From the NCBI RefSeq assembly GCF_000024065.1, contig NC_013174.1, positions 1,302,001 to 1,366,000 on the forward strand: a stretch of 64,000 nt of DNA, in the 5' to 3' direction. The stretch's first letter is position 1; each line of letters begins with the position of its first letter. The DNA is from Jonesia denitrificans DSM 20603 (GTDB lineage: Bacteria > Actinomycetota > Actinomycetes > Actinomycetales > Cellulomonadaceae). Positions 54,230 through 63,829 of the stretch are shown here, one piece after another. Position numbers and translations under genes: made by a program. The notes under the pieces were generated by a model, which did not search any database, was not told the origin of the DNA, and was given only the letters and a program-made list of their open reading frames with translations.

Positions 54230-54589
54230 CGATCCTCTTTTCTTCCGGCAGGCGGAGCCGGAATCTGGGTGTCGAAACTGTCACAGGTATAGTGCCGAAG
54301 CAGTCTCTGTCTCGTTCAGAATAACAAATCTGATGTTTTGCACGGTGGTTGTCTGCTCTGGATCACGACTCTGTGGAGCTTTGGGTTGTCCTTTGTAGTC
54401 TACAGCCCTTAACCACCGAATGTGAGCGTTAACATTGCAGTTTTTCGGCGCATTCTGTCAGCAAGTCCCTGAGGTCTAGGACTTTCGACCAACGTCACAC
54501 AGCCTGTCGTTCGCTATATGTGCCGCTCCCACTACTATGGAATGAGCGCCCAAGCACCAGCATGAGACCAGAACGGAACGTCGAGACGC
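54230..54589. other. Divergent promoter region between tkt and ctaB
   Basis: These 360 bases contain no gene. On the minus strand TATACC lies near 54290 as a possible tkt -10. An imperfect palindrome AATGTgAGCGTTaACATT (54419-54436, 7 of 9 pairs) is near the centre. On the plus strand TACTATGG near 54534 could belong to the ctaB promoter. None is firm. Confidence 0.4.
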
Positions 54590-55588
54590 GTGCACAACAC
54601 TGATCACGGGAAGATCCACGCCACTACTGTCCCCGAGGACACTAGTTCATCGGACGCTCCTGGCCGCTCTCACAGCGCACACTCGATGTCCCGCCGTCAG
54701 TTCCTTGCCATGAAGGCTGGGGCGTATCTCGCGTTGACAAAACCCCGGGTCATCGAGCTTCTTCTGGTCACGACATTTCCTTCCATGATCCTTGCGCAAG
54801 GCGGGTTACCCAACCTCGTCCTGGTACTCCACACACTCATTGGCGGCGCCCTTGCTGCTGGGGCTGCAGGTGTGCTCAATTGCTACATTGACCGCGACAT
54901 TGACGAAGTCATGAACCGCACAAAGCGCCGACCGCTCGTGACAGGGGAAGTGTCTCCGCGAGAGGCTCTGGTGTTTGGATGGGTGCTCACAGCAATTTCC
55001 TTGGCATGGTTTGCAGTGTTCGTCCACATCCAAGCTGCTCTGCTGACCGCGGGCGCAATCGCTATTTATGTCGTGGGGTACACGATCATTTTGAAACGGC
55101 GAACAGCGCAAAACATCGTCTGGGGCGGTTTAGCTGGATGCATGCCGGTCTTCATTGGCTGGTCTGCGGTCACAGAGACACTGTCGTGGGGAGCAGTCAT
55201 GCTCTTCCTCGTGATTTTCTTTTGGACTCCGCCGCATTATTGGCCCCTGTCCATGAAGTTCAAACGTGATTACGCCAATGCGGGTGTTCCCATGCTTCCT
55301 GTGGTCGCTGGTACACGGCGTGTCGCATTCGAGATGATTGCCTACACGATCGCGATGATCATCGCGTCTTTGGGGGTGTGGTTCTTCGAGCGCGACAAGA
55401 TGACTTGGGTCTACCCGGTTGTCGCTCTTGCCTTGGGTGTGTGGTTCTTATGGATGTGCATCGACATGTACCGAAAAGCCCGCTCAGGTGCCCGGAAAGT
55501 TGGTGAGATGAAGGTCTTCCATGGGTCTATCACGTACCTCACTCTCCTGTTTGTCGCGGTCGCTGTTGACGTGTTCCTCCCGTTGTAA
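54590..55588 (+). CDS. ctaB: Protoheme IX farnesyltransferase (heme O synthase)
   Basis: A membrane prenyltransferase that makes heme O for cytochrome oxidases, 332 residues with this GTG. The first ~45 residues (Ser/His-rich, SHSAHSMSRRQFLAMK) form an extension before the usual AYLALTKPRVIELLLVTTFPSM; ATG 54689 would be the shorter start. The catalytic NCYIDRDIDEVMNRTKRRPL and the second aspartate-rich site YANAGVPMLPVV are present, with about nine membrane helices. It is divergent from tkt and precedes xerD. Confidence 0.93.
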   Translation: MHNTDHGKIHATTVPEDTSSSDAPGRSHSAHSMSRRQFLAMKAGAYLALTKPRVIELLLVTTFPSMILAQGGLPNLVLVLHTLIGGALAAGAAGVLNCYIDRDIDEVMNRTKRRPLVTGEVSPREALVFGWVLTAISLAWFAVFVHIQAALLTAGAIAIYVVGYTIILKRRTAQNIVWGGLAGCMPVFIGWSAVTETLSWGAVMLFLVIFFWTPPHYWPLSMKFKRDYANAGVPMLPVVAGTRRVAFEMIAYTIAMIIASLGVWFFERDKMTWVYPVVALALGVWFLWMCIDMYRKARSGARKVGEMKVFHGSITYLTLLFVAVAVDVFLPL

Positions 55589-55614
55589 TGGCGTCTCCTA
55601 GGCAATGACACACG

Positions 55615-56547
55615 ATGAGTGACACCTCTGATAGGGATATCGTTCAAGGCTATCTGCAACATCTTCTTGTAGAGCGCGGCGTATCGCCGAATACGCTCGC
55701 TGCGTACCGTAGGGATCTTGCCCGTTACCTTGACTATCTTTCTCACAGAGAGCTCTCGCTTCACAGCGTTACGCAGAGCACCATTGATGATTTCCTGGTG
55801 GCGTTACGTGAGGGGAGCCTCGGCCAGTCTTTGAGTCAAAGCTCTGTCTCCCGTCATCTTGCTTCATTGCGCGGTCTGCATCGATATGCGGAGGCAGAGG
55901 GTGTCGTGGCGGGAGACCCAGCCGTGTCTGTACGTCCGCCAAAGCTCCCGCAACGCCTTCCTGATGTGCTCTCAACGCATGACGTCGAACGCTTGCTCAC
56001 TACCCCTCCTCTCGACAGTGCGGTGGGGCTTCGTGACCGGGCATTGCTGGAGTTTCTTTACGCAACCGGTGCGCGGATCTCTGAGGTGGTTGGTCTCGAT
56101 CGTGATGATGTGATCGCAGATGATGGTTTTGTTGTTGCGCGTGTGCTTGGGAAAGGTCACAAAGAACGACTTGTGCCCGTGGGGTCTTGCGCTTATGACG
56201 CATTGAATGCCTACTTGGTGCGTGCTCGCCCCGAGCTTGCAGGAGCGGGGGTCGGAACTCCAGCGTTGTTTCTTAACACCCGTGGACGCAGATTATCGCG
56301 TCAAAGCGCTTTCGGTGTCGTTCGGTCTGCTGCTCGTCTCGCTGCGATTCCTGGCGCGGAATCAGTCTCTCCCCACACACTTCGACATTGTTTTGCAACG
56401 CACATGCTCAGTGGCGGCGCTGATATTCGAGTTGTCCAGGAACTTCTAGGGCATGCTTCTGTGACCACTACACAGATTTATACCCATGTTTCTGCCGATG
56501 CGCTGCGTGAGGTGTATGCCAGTAGTCACCCGCGCGCATTGAGCTAG
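55615..56547 (+). CDS. xerD: Tyrosine recombinase XerD
   Basis: Resolves chromosome dimers at dif, with XerC and FtsK. The protein has 310 residues. The N-terminal SAM-like domain starts at VQGYLQHLLVERGVSPNTLAAYRRDL. The catalytic residues are visible: Arg in ATGARISEVVGL, Lys in VLGKGHKERLVPV, His-x-x-Arg in SPHTLRHCFATHM, His in LLGHASVTTTQ and the nucleophile Tyr in IYTHV. It is upstream of parA-scpAB, the usual actinobacterial arrangement. It is a housekeeping enzyme; no mobile element surrounds it. Confidence 0.95.
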   Translation: MSDTSDRDIVQGYLQHLLVERGVSPNTLAAYRRDLARYLDYLSHRELSLHSVTQSTIDDFLVALREGSLGQSLSQSSVSRHLASLRGLHRYAEAEGVVAGDPAVSVRPPKLPQRLPDVLSTHDVERLLTTPPLDSAVGLRDRALLEFLYATGARISEVVGLDRDDVIADDGFVVARVLGKGHKERLVPVGSCAYDALNAYLVRARPELAGAGVGTPALFLNTRGRRLSRQSAFGVVRSAARLAAIPGAESVSPHTLRHCFATHMLSGGADIRVVQELLGHASVTTTQIYTHVSADALREVYASSHPRALS

Positions 56548-56677
56548 GTGCAGAGGTCTTCACTTGCAGCTCATGTCCTAGCAACAGGGCGGCGGAGTCG
56601 CGGGAACTTCACCCTCTGTGGTCCAGATGACCCTCGACACCACGGTGTGCTTACCTCACGGCCGTGGAACAGTGTTG

Positions 56678-56683
56678 TAACGT
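56678..56683 (+). promoter_or_regulatory. -10 box TAACGT of parA, leaderless spacing
   Basis: TAACGT fits TANNNT and ends six bases before GTG 56690. No Shine-Dalgarno sequence is present, so the parA-scp operon probably starts with a leaderless mRNA. Confidence 0.45.
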
Positions 56684-56689
56684 GAACGT

Positions 56690-57571
56690 GTGACAAGTGA
56701 GCCACTGTTCGCAACAAGCCAAGATACCCCTGACCTCGACCCTGTTGGTCGAGTGATCCCTAATTTCCCAGCACCGTCACGCCTGTCATCGCATGGTCCC
56801 GCTCGGATTATTGCGATGTGCAACCAAAAGGGTGGTGTGGGCAAAACAACGACAACGATCAATCTTGCAGCAGGTCTCGCAGAGTTAGGTCGTCGTGTAC
56901 TCATTGTAGATTTTGATCCTCAAGGGGCCGCATCAGTTGGGTTGGGGGTAGCAACACATGAGCTGGATGCTACGGTCTACAACTTGCTCGTTGACCGGTC
57001 GTGGCCCGTGGAGGAAGTCATCGTCCCCACTGAGGTTCCTGGTCTCGATATTTTGCCTGCCAACATTGACCTGTCGGCGGCGGAAGTTCAGCTGGTTGGT
57101 GAGGTTGCGCGTGAGTCAGTGTTGACTCGTGTTCTGCGCCCAGTGATGGACATTTATGATGTCATCTTGATTGATTGCCAGCCTTCTCTTGGTTTGCTCA
57201 CTGTGAATGCGTTGACGGCAGCTGACGGCGTCTTAATTCCTCTTGAGTGCGAGTTCTTTGCCTTGCGTGGGGTTGCTCTTCTTGTGGAAACTATTGAGAA
57301 AGTACGCGACCGGCTCAATCCTCGACTTGAAGTTGATGGCATTATTGCCACCATGTTTGATGCTCGTACTTTGCATGCGCGTGAAGTGATTGCACGTGTG
57401 TATGAAGCTTTCGGGGATACTCTCATGCACACAGTCATTGGTCGAACAGTGAAGTTTCCCGATGCGTCAGTGGCAGCCGAACCCATTACGACCTACGCGC
57501 CTGGACACTCAGGCGCTCAGGCGTATCGGCAGCTTGCGCGGGAACTGATTGCACGTGGTGATGCAGCCTAA
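56690..57571 (+). CDS. parA: ParA-family ATPase (scp operon)
   Basis: A deviant-Walker ATPase, 293 residues, resembling chromosome-partitioning ParA/Soj. IIAMCNQKGGVGKTTTTINLA is the Walker A with the signature lysine (~residue 45), VLIVDFDPQGAAS the A' motif and VILIDCQPSLGLLTVNAL the Walker B. It lacks an adjacent parB. In actinobacteria this copy sits next to scpAB and probably supports chromosome organisation. Its end overlaps scpA. Confidence 0.92.
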   Translation: MTSEPLFATSQDTPDLDPVGRVIPNFPAPSRLSSHGPARIIAMCNQKGGVGKTTTTINLAAGLAELGRRVLIVDFDPQGAASVGLGVATHELDATVYNLLVDRSWPVEEVIVPTEVPGLDILPANIDLSAAEVQLVGEVARESVLTRVLRPVMDIYDVILIDCQPSLGLLTVNALTAADGVLIPLECEFFALRGVALLVETIEKVRDRLNPRLEVDGIIATMFDARTLHAREVIARVYEAFGDTLMHTVIGRTVKFPDASVAAEPITTYAPGHSGAQAYRQLARELIARGDAA

Positions 57572-58442
57572 TTCAGCCCCACACAACGTCTCAGCGGTGG
57601 GGGACTTCCACCTGGATCTTGACAACTTTTCTGGGCCGTTTGATTTGCTGTTATCACTTATTGCGAAGCACAAACTTGATGTCACTGAGGTTGCCCTTGC
57701 TCATGTGACAGACGAGTTTATTGCGTATTTACGGCATGCACGGGAATCAGCAACCGGTGACGAGTTAGTTGCTCACAGCCCTCAAAAGAACCTTGGGTTG
57801 GCCAGTGAATTTCTTGTTGTCGCTGCGACGCTCCTTGATCTCAAGGCGGCCCGGTTGTTACCTGCGCACGAACAAGACGACGAGGAAGCGATCGCTCTTC
57901 TCGAAGCTCGGGACGTTCTTTTTGCCAAACTGTTGCAATATCGCGCCTACCGGCAACTTGCACAGGTGTTTGATGAGCGGCTTCATGCCCAGCAACAGTT
58001 CGTGCCTCGATCTGTGGCCTTGGAACCACAATTTGCTAGCGCACTGCCCGCGTTAGTGTGGACGCTCAGCCCTCAGCGGCTTCATCAACTCGCGGAACGT
58101 GCTTTGACAGAACAAGCGTCCGAACCTCCAACACCTGCTGTTCGAGTGGATCATCTTCATGGATCCGCGGTGACACTCGACACGGAAACCCCTCAAATAC
58201 TTCGTGTTTTGAACACCAGCGAGCAGGGGAGTGCAACCTTCCATGAACTCATTGGCGATGTCACCGACCGGCTAGTCATCGTCGTTCGGTTCCTCGTACT
58301 TCTGGAACTTTTCCGCACAGGAATTATTACTCTGTCCCAGGATTCGCGTGATTCTCATCTCGTTGTTTCACTTCTCGATAAGCAAGTACCCCCGCATGAC
58401 CAACAGCCCTTAAAAGCATCGCTGGGAGCACCTAATGGCTGA
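57561..58442 (+). CDS. scpA: Segregation and condensation protein A
   Basis: The kleisin subunit of the SMC-ScpAB condensin, 293 residues. FHLDLDNFSGPFDLLLSLIAKHKLDVTEVAL is the conserved N-terminal SMC-binding part; ASEFLVVAATLLDLKAARLLP follows. The C-terminal winged helix includes DRLVIVVRFLVLLELFRTGIITLSQ. Starts at ATG 57561 or GTG 57555/57558 all overlap the parA stop. It overlaps scpB by 8 bases. Confidence 0.94.
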   Translation: MQPNSAPHNVSAVGDFHLDLDNFSGPFDLLLSLIAKHKLDVTEVALAHVTDEFIAYLRHARESATGDELVAHSPQKNLGLASEFLVVAATLLDLKAARLLPAHEQDDEEAIALLEARDVLFAKLLQYRAYRQLAQVFDERLHAQQQFVPRSVALEPQFASALPALVWTLSPQRLHQLAERALTEQASEPPTPAVRVDHLHGSAVTLDTETPQILRVLNTSEQGSATFHELIGDVTDRLVIVVRFLVLLELFRTGIITLSQDSRDSHLVVSLLDKQVPPHDQQPLKASLGAPNG

Positions 58443-59061
58443 CAAACTCACAGTTGATCCACACATACTCGGGGGATGCGAAGCAGTCCTCATGGTCGCT
58501 GATTCACCTGTGACCACCCACGACTTCGCTGAAGCGCTTGGTGTGAGTGTGGAACACGTCAAGGACGCGCTGACCTACCTTCGTGATGAGTATGACGGAC
58601 TCCATGACGGACGAACACGTGGTTATCAGTTGCGGACCACTGGTGCGGGGTGGCGCATCTACTCTTCCGCGCACTACCACGACATTGTCACTCATTTTGT
58701 CACCGCAGGTAAGACCGCTAGACTCTCTGGGGCTGCACTAGAAACTTTGGCGGTCATCGCGTATCGCCAGCCAGTCACACGAGCAGCCATCCAAACTATT
58801 AGAGGTGTCAGCGTTGATGGAGTAGTCCGCACACTACTGAGTCGTGAACTCATTGAGGAAGTGGGCTCCGAACCAGGAACCGGGGCATCCTTGTATGGGA
58901 CCACCGCCACATTCCTCGAACGCATGGGGTTAGCTTCCCTCGAGGAACTACCACACCTTGCCCCAGCGCTGCCGGATCGCCAGGAAATGGCTGAGCTCGC
59001 ACGCACCGTTGAAGACTATGACCACAGCGACCCAGGTCGCTCACCACTTGCAGGACGCTGA
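58435..59061 (+). CDS. scpB: Segregation and condensation protein B
   Basis: The dimeric winged-helix partner of ScpA in condensin, 208 residues. Key segments are CEAVLMVADSPVTTHDFAEALG, GYQLRTTGAGWRIYSSAHY, LSGAALETLAVIAYRQPVTRA and IQTIRGVSVDGVVRTLLSRELIEEVG. Tight overlap with scpA and 14 bases to rluB indicate one operon. Confidence 0.95.
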   Translation: MADKLTVDPHILGGCEAVLMVADSPVTTHDFAEALGVSVEHVKDALTYLRDEYDGLHDGRTRGYQLRTTGAGWRIYSSAHYHDIVTHFVTAGKTARLSGAALETLAVIAYRQPVTRAAIQTIRGVSVDGVVRTLLSRELIEEVGSEPGTGASLYGTTATFLERMGLASLEELPHLAPALPDRQEMAELARTVEDYDHSDPGRSPLAGR

Positions 59062-59075
59062 AGGAGATCGCACAC

Positions 59076-59873
59076 ATGGGACACACCCGAGGTGGGCGTC
59101 GACGCCCCCAGCAACAACAGCCAGCACCCACGCACGACGTCCACGTCGCTGATGGTATCCGACTCCAAAAAGTCATGGCAGACGCTGGGGTTGGATCCCG
59201 TCGTGAATGCGAGAACCTTATTCGACAAGGACGTGTTGAGGTCGATGGTCAGATCGTCATGGAACTTGGTGTGCGGGTGGACCCGACTGCACACGTTGTC
59301 ACTGTTGACGGTTTACGGATCATGGCAGACGCATCGAAAATCACGATTGCGGTGAACAAACCACAAAAAATGGTCGCAACCATGCACGACCCAGAGGGTC
59401 GAGCCACTGTCGCAGATTTGGTCTCTAAGCGTACCGAACGTCTCTTCCACGTCGGGCGACTCGACTATGAATCTGAAGGACTTCTCCTCCTCACAAACGA
59501 CGGAGAGCTTGCTAATCGTTTGTCCCACCCCCGCTACAACGTGCGAAAAACCTACGTGGTTACGGTGAAGGGGCGCGTTGCCAACGGAGTCGGATCCCAA
59601 CTTCTGCGAGGCATCACCTTAGAAGATGGCGAGGTCGCACTCGACTCATACCGTGTGATCGACCAAACAGACACCGAGACCATGATCGAAGTGCAACTAC
59701 ACTCAGGCCGCAACCGAATTGTCCGCAGGATTTTTGACTCCCTTGGTCACCCTGTCACGCGTCTCGTGCGGACCTCAATCGGCCCCATCAAACTTGGAGA
59801 TCTCAAGCAAGGACGAACCCGTGTACTCAACCGCACCGAGGTCGCTACTCTCATGACCCTGGTCGGCTTGTAA
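59076..59873 (+). CDS. rluB: 23S rRNA pseudouridine synthase, RsuA/RluB family
   Basis: Modifies a uridine of 23S rRNA, 265 residues. An S4 RNA-binding domain is at the N terminus (IRLQKVMADAGVGSRRECENLIRQGRVEVDG). The catalytic aspartate lies in FHVGRLDYESEGLLLLTNDG. The Q-rich basic tail RRRPQQQQPAP is a disordered start. The E. coli target (U2605) is only presumed here. It follows scpB and precedes cmk. Confidence 0.93.
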   Translation: MGHTRGGRRRPQQQQPAPTHDVHVADGIRLQKVMADAGVGSRRECENLIRQGRVEVDGQIVMELGVRVDPTAHVVTVDGLRIMADASKITIAVNKPQKMVATMHDPEGRATVADLVSKRTERLFHVGRLDYESEGLLLLTNDGELANRLSHPRYNVRKTYVVTVKGRVANGVGSQLLRGITLEDGEVALDSYRVIDQTDTETMIEVQLHSGRNRIVRRIFDSLGHPVTRLVRTSIGPIKLGDLKQGRTRVLNRTEVATLMTLVGL

Positions 59874-59903
59874 CGGTTCCACACCGACACCCTAAGGAAA
59901 ACC

Positions 59904-60614
59904 ATGACCACGCCCTCACCATTGACCGTTGCCATTGACGGTCCCTCAGGCTCCGGCAAATCAAGCGTGTCCCGTGCTGTCGCGCAACGCCTGGGGCTGG
60001 CCTACCTCGACACGGGGGCAATGTACCGTGCGGCAACGTGGTGGTGCCTGCGTGAAGGAGTCAACCTCGCTGACCAGGAAGCCGTGGCAGCAGTTGTCGA
60101 CACAATGCCCTTGACAATGGCACTCGATCCTCAATCGCAGGTGATCCGTGTTGATGACATTGTCATCACTGAGGCAATTCGTGAATCTGGGATCTCCCTC
60201 AAAGTCTCACAAGTGGCAACAAACCTCGAGGTTCGAGCCATCATGAAACGCGAACAACAATCGATCATTCGTGCTGAGCGTGCCGGTGGTTTCTCCCAAG
60301 GCCGAGGGATCGTCGCTGAAGGACGTGACATCACCACAGTGATCGCCCCTGATGCTAACGCCCGCATCCTTCTCACCGCATCTGAAGAAGCGCGCCTTGC
60401 ACGGCGCGCAACCGATGTTCACGGAACAGCAGATGATGCAAGTGTTGCGGCGACACGAGAAGAGGTGGTCGCCCGCGACGCTCGCGACTCCACGGTGTCG
60501 CAGTTTATGCAAGCCTCCGATGGTGTGGTCACAATCGATTCCTCAGAACTCACCTTTAACCAAACCGTTGACGCAGTCTTGGCCGCAATCCAACACACCA
60601 GCTCTGACAAGTAA
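59904..60614 (+). CDS. cmk: Cytidylate kinase
   Basis: Phosphorylates CMP and dCMP, 236 residues. The P-loop region VAIDGPSGSGKSSVSRAVAQRL and YLDTGAMYRAATWW start the protein; FSQGRGIVAEGRDITTVIAPDA is the CMP-binding part. An AAGGAAAACC ribosome site precedes the ATG. It sits between rluB and der, the conserved order scpA-scpB-rluB-cmk-der. Confidence 0.96.
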   Translation: MTTPSPLTVAIDGPSGSGKSSVSRAVAQRLGLAYLDTGAMYRAATWWCLREGVNLADQEAVAAVVDTMPLTMALDPQSQVIRVDDIVITEAIRESGISLKVSQVATNLEVRAIMKREQQSIIRAERAGGFSQGRGIVAEGRDITTVIAPDANARILLTASEEARLARRATDVHGTADDASVAATREEVVARDARDSTVSQFMQASDGVVTIDSSELTFNQTVDAVLAAIQHTSSDK

Positions 60615-60638
60615 CACATCACCACATCACACTTCTCG

Positions 60639-60673
60639 CATCCTGCCATCCGCACTGTGCGGATGGCAGGATG
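60639..60673 (+). terminator. 16-bp hairpin between cmk and der
   Basis: CATCCTGCCATCCGCA and TGCGGATGGCAGGATG pair perfectly around CTG, followed by CAACTTT. It lies inside the operon, 26 bases before the der start, so it may attenuate or process the transcript. Confidence 0.55.
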
Positions 60674-60698
60674 CAACTTTCCTGAAAGAATGGCTGCT

Positions 60699-62162
60699 AT
60701 GAGCACACCCGATCACCACCTCGACGATGACGCACAACGGGAACAAGCCCTCCTCGCAGGTCTTGAAGAGTATGAACTCGGCGAGGAGGATCGCGCGCTC
60801 CTCGCTGGAGACCACGACGATGACCACGACGCTCCAGTGCCCGCTCCACTACCAGTCCTTGCCATTGTGGGACGCCCTAACGTGGGCAAATCGACACTCG
60901 TGAACCGGATCCTGGGACGCCGTGAAGCAGTTGTTGAGGACACACCAGGGGTGACCCGTGACCGGGTGTCCTACCCAGCAGAATGGGCGGGACGGGATTT
61001 TATGCTTGTCGACACTGGCGGTTGGGAAGCCGACGTGCTCGGCATCGATGCCAGCGTAGCCCAGCAAGCAGAGGTCGCTATTAATCTTGCTGACGCAGTG
61101 ATCTTTGTCGTGGACTCGACCGTTGGGGCAACAGCAACTGACGAGCGGGTTGTTCGTCTGCTGCGCCAATCGGGGAAACCTGTTGTTTTGTGTGCCAACA
61201 AAGTTGACTCCTTTAAGGCAGAAGCGGATGCCACGGCACTGTGGTCACTCGGGTTGGGGGAGCCCTACCCGGTTTCTGCCCTCCACGGCCGCGGCACAGG
61301 TGATCTCCTTGATGCTGCGATGAAGGCCTTGCCACGAATCTCCGAGCATGGCACTGTTCGTCCAGATGGGCCTCGCAGAGTAGCGTTAGTTGGCCGCCCC
61401 AACGTAGGTAAGTCCTCGCTTCTGAACAAGGTTGCCCACGAGAACCGTGTCGTCGTAGACGACACGGCAGGTACCACGCGTGACCCAGTTGACGAACTCA
61501 TTGAGCTCAAAGGCCGCCCGTGGATCTTCGTGGACACCGCAGGTATTCGCCGACGCGTCCACATGATGAAGGGAGCGGACTACTACGCATCACTGCGGAC
61601 AGTCGCTGCAATTGAGAAAGCTGAAGTCGCTGTCATTTTGCTCGACGCGTCAACGACCGTCAGTGAGCAAGATCAACGCATCATCTCCTCCGTCGTCGAC
61701 TCCGGCCGCGCGGTCGTCGTCGCGTTCAATAAGTGGGATCTCGTCGATGAAGATCGTCGGCGATTCCTCGATCGAGAAATCGAACGAGACCTCGGTCAAA
61801 TCCAATGGGCACCTCGTGTCAATGTGTCCGCAAGAACTGGGTGGCACCTCGACAAGCTTGTTCCTGCCCTAGACCGCGCACTGACTTCGTGGGACACACG
61901 CATTCCTACTGGTCGGCTGAACTCATTCCTCGGAGAACTTGTCTCAGGAAATCCCCACCCTGTCCGGGGAGGAAAGCAACCACGCATCCTCTTCGCCACC
62001 CAGGCCTCAACCCGCCCACCGCGGTTCGTCCTGTTTGCCACGGGATTTATTGAGCCGGGATACCGGCGTTTCATTGAACGCCGACTGCGCGAAGAGTTCG
62101 GGTTTGAGGGTACGCCCATAGAGATATCGGTCCGCGTGCGCGAGAAGCGTAAGCGCTCGTAG
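60699..62162 (+). CDS. der: Ribosome-associated GTPase Der (EngA)
   Basis: A two-GTPase-domain ribosome biogenesis factor for the 50S subunit, 487 residues. The two G1 motifs are [13 protein letters not shown] and [17 protein letters not shown] and NKWD are the two G4 motifs, and a KH-like C-terminal domain ends in RVREKRKRS. An acidic N-terminal extension of ~45 residues ([12 protein letters not shown]...) is common in actinobacteria. ATG 60699 is chosen over ATG 60690 for better spacing from GAAAG. The stop TAG overlaps promoter-like bases of the next gene. Confidence 0.96.
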   Translation: MSTPDHHLDDDAQREQALLAGLEEYELGEEDRALLAGDHDDDHDAPVPAPLPVLAIVGRPNVGKSTLVNRILGRREAVVEDTPGVTRDRVSYPAEWAGRDFMLVDTGGWEADVLGIDASVAQQAEVAINLADAVIFVVDSTVGATATDERVVRLLRQSGKPVVLCANKVDSFKAEADATALWSLGLGEPYPVSALHGRGTGDLLDAAMKALPRISEHGTVRPDGPRRVALVGRPNVGKSSLLNKVAHENRVVVDDTAGTTRDPVDELIELKGRPWIFVDTAGIRRRVHMMKGADYYASLRTVAAIEKAEVAVILLDASTTVSEQDQRIISSVVDSGRAVVVAFNKWDLVDEDRRRFLDREIERDLGQIQWAPRVNVSARTGWHLDKLVPALDRALTSWDTRIPTGRLNSFLGELVSGNPHPVRGGKQPRILFATQASTRPPRFVLFATGFIEPGYRRFIERRLREEFGFEGTPIEISVRVREKRKRS

Positions 62163-62165
62163 CGT

Positions 62166-62171
62166 TAGGCT
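62166..62171 (+). promoter_or_regulatory. -10 box TAGGCT of the UDP-glucose pyrophosphorylase gene
   Basis: TAGGCT ends six bases before ATG 62178 and lies just after the der stop. It suggests a separate leaderless transcript. Confidence 0.45.
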
Positions 62172-62177
62172 GTGACC

Positions 62178-63560
62178 ATGTCACATGGTCTTGAACAGTC
62201 AGTGAGTAAAATGCGAGAGGCTGGCGTCAGCGAGCCGGCGATTCGTTCCTTTAGCCGCCTTTACGAACGTCTCCTTGCACACGATGATGGAATCATCCAC
62301 GAACGGGATATCACTCCGCTCGTGGATGTTCCGCATATGCACGATCTCCCAGGTGCGTCTACAGCACAGGCATTAGCGAAAACAGCCTTCATTCGCCTCA
62401 ACGGTGGGCTGGGCACCTCCATGGGAATGGACAAAGCAAAGTCACTGCTGCCGGTGCGAGATGACCTGTCCTTCCTTGATGTCATTGTCAATCAAGTAAG
62501 AAAAGCCAGGGCAGAACACAATATTTCGTTGCCACTTGTGTTCATGAACAGTTTCCGCACCGAAGAGGACACACTTGGTGCACTCGCCCCCTACAGTGAC
62601 TTACCAATTCCTGGTTTGCCACTGTCGATGCTCCAAAACCAAGAGCCAAAACTTCAGGCGAAGACTCTGACCCCAGTGACATGGCCTCAGGACCCCACTC
62701 TTGAATGGTGCCCACCTGGGCACGGGGATGTTTACACAGTGCTGTACACATCTGGGGTCCTTGACGCCCTTGCTGATATGGGATTTGAGTACCTGAACAT
62801 TGCCAACGCGGACAATCTTGGAGCCTACCCAAGCCCAGAAATTGCGCAGTGGTTCGCTGACAGCGGGGCTCCGTTCGCTGCGGAGGTGGCGGAACGGACA
62901 CCAGCCGACCGTAAAGGTGGGCACCTTGTTGTGCGCGACGGGCGCATCGTTTTGCGGGAAACTGCCCAGACAGCTGCGGACGACGTCGAGGCAGCTGCCG
63001 ATATTTCACGTCACCAGTATTTCAACACGAACACCCTGTGGATGAGGGTCGCGGCGCTCCGTGAGCTGTTGGCGCACCATGACGGTGTGATGCCCCTGCC
63101 ACTCATCAAAAACGAGAAAACGGTGGACCCTACCCGTCCCGACTCTCCCGCAGTCATCCAGATCGAGGTGGCGATGGGTGCTGCGATCGAGCTCTTCGAG
63201 GGGGCACAGACTCTTTGCGTTGACCGCAGACGTTTCCTTCCCGTGAAAACGACCAATGACCTGCTGTTAGTGCGTTCAGATGTGTATGACCTCACTGAGG
63301 AGTACCGCCTTCAAGCAACCGGTCAGGAACCGTTGATTACGCTCGATCCTGGTTCATACAAGTTGATTTCGGACTTTGAGAACCGTTTCTCGCGTGGCAT
63401 TCCGTCGCTCAAGGGTGCGTCATCCTTCACCGTAGAAGGACCCTACAGATTTGGCGTGGGGCAAAGAGTTGAAGGTGAGGCGTTTCTAGGACCAGCCGAC
63501 AATGAGATCACCATCCCTGACCACGCAATCATCAACAGTGACGGGTACCACACTGTGTGA
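62178..63560 (+). CDS. UTP-glucose-1-phosphate uridylyltransferase (UDPGP family)
   Basis: Makes UDP-glucose from UTP and glucose 1-phosphate, 460 residues. Unlike bacterial GalU, it belongs to the eukaryotic-like UDPGP family, common in actinobacteria. The nucleotide site is IRLNGGLGTSMGMDKAKSLLPV, followed by PLVFMNSFRTEEDT, EWCPPGHGDVYTVLYTSG (UTP/glucose site), YLNIANADNLGAYP and the C-terminal hexapeptide-like part. ATG 62178 is preferred because TAGGCT ends six bases before it; GTG 62172 adds two residues. Confidence 0.92.
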   Translation: MSHGLEQSVSKMREAGVSEPAIRSFSRLYERLLAHDDGIIHERDITPLVDVPHMHDLPGASTAQALAKTAFIRLNGGLGTSMGMDKAKSLLPVRDDLSFLDVIVNQVRKARAEHNISLPLVFMNSFRTEEDTLGALAPYSDLPIPGLPLSMLQNQEPKLQAKTLTPVTWPQDPTLEWCPPGHGDVYTVLYTSGVLDALADMGFEYLNIANADNLGAYPSPEIAQWFADSGAPFAAEVAERTPADRKGGHLVVRDGRIVLRETAQTAADDVEAAADISRHQYFNTNTLWMRVAALRELLAHHDGVMPLPLIKNEKTVDPTRPDSPAVIQIEVAMGAAIELFEGAQTLCVDRRRFLPVKTTNDLLLVRSDVYDLTEEYRLQATGQEPLITLDPGSYKLISDFENRFSRGIPSLKGASSFTVEGPYRFGVGQRVEGEAFLGPADNEITIPDHAIINSDGYHTV

Positions 63561-63567
63561 CCTGCTT

Positions 63568-63588
63568 GAAAACGTCTCCCGTTTTTTC
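63568..63588 (+). terminator. Weak terminator after the UDPGP gene
   Basis: GAAAACG and CGTTTTTTC flank a TCTCC loop, giving a short AT-rich stem running into T residues. Confidence 0.4.
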
Positions 63589-63607
63589 TTTCTCCACGTT
63601 CGTAGGG

Positions 63608-63621
63608 TAAGATTCTAGAGT
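63608..63621 (+). promoter_or_regulatory. Candidate -10 boxes of tRNA-Pro
   Basis: TAAGAT (63608-63613) and TAGAGT (63616-63621) both fit TANNNT, about 60-70 bases before the mature tRNA. No clear -35 is seen. Confidence 0.4.
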
Positions 63622-63681
63622 TGCTTCAGGCAGTGAACCGGTCAGAAGTGTCTCTGACCAGTGACACAAAGCACGAAGCAT

Positions 63682-63755
63682 CGGGCTATGGCGCAGCTTG
63701 GTAGCGCGTCCGTCTGGGGGGCGGAAGGTCGTGGGTTCAAATCCCGCTAGCCCGA
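63682..63755 (+). tRNA. tRNA-Pro (anticodon GGG)
   Basis: A 74-nt cloverleaf. Acceptor CGGGCTA/TAGCCCG with discriminator A, D arm GCGC/GCGC, anticodon arm TCCGT-CTGGGGG-GCGGA, T arm GTGGG-TTCAAAT-CCCGC. Loop positions 34-36 are GGG, reading CCC. CCA is not encoded. Confidence 0.95.
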
Positions 63756-63760
63756 CAGGA

Positions 63761-63786
63761 AAGTCCACCTACGGGTGGACTTTTTT
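63761..63786 (+). terminator. Rho-independent terminator after tRNA-Pro
   Basis: AAGTCCACC pairs with GGTGGACTT around a CTACG loop, followed by a T6 run (63781-63786). Confidence 0.9.
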
Positions 63787-63829
63787 GTTGCCTCGGCGCG
63801 CCCAACGGCCCCCATGGAACAGCGCCATT

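Noticed and set aside
55615-56547. Tyrosine recombinase as sign of an integrated element
   Set aside because: Its length, motifs and place before parA-scpAB are those of housekeeping XerD, and no att repeats or phage genes are near.
60657-60698. Upstream GTG start for der
   Set aside because: The GTG at 60657 lies inside the perfect hairpin 60639-60673 and has no ribosome site.
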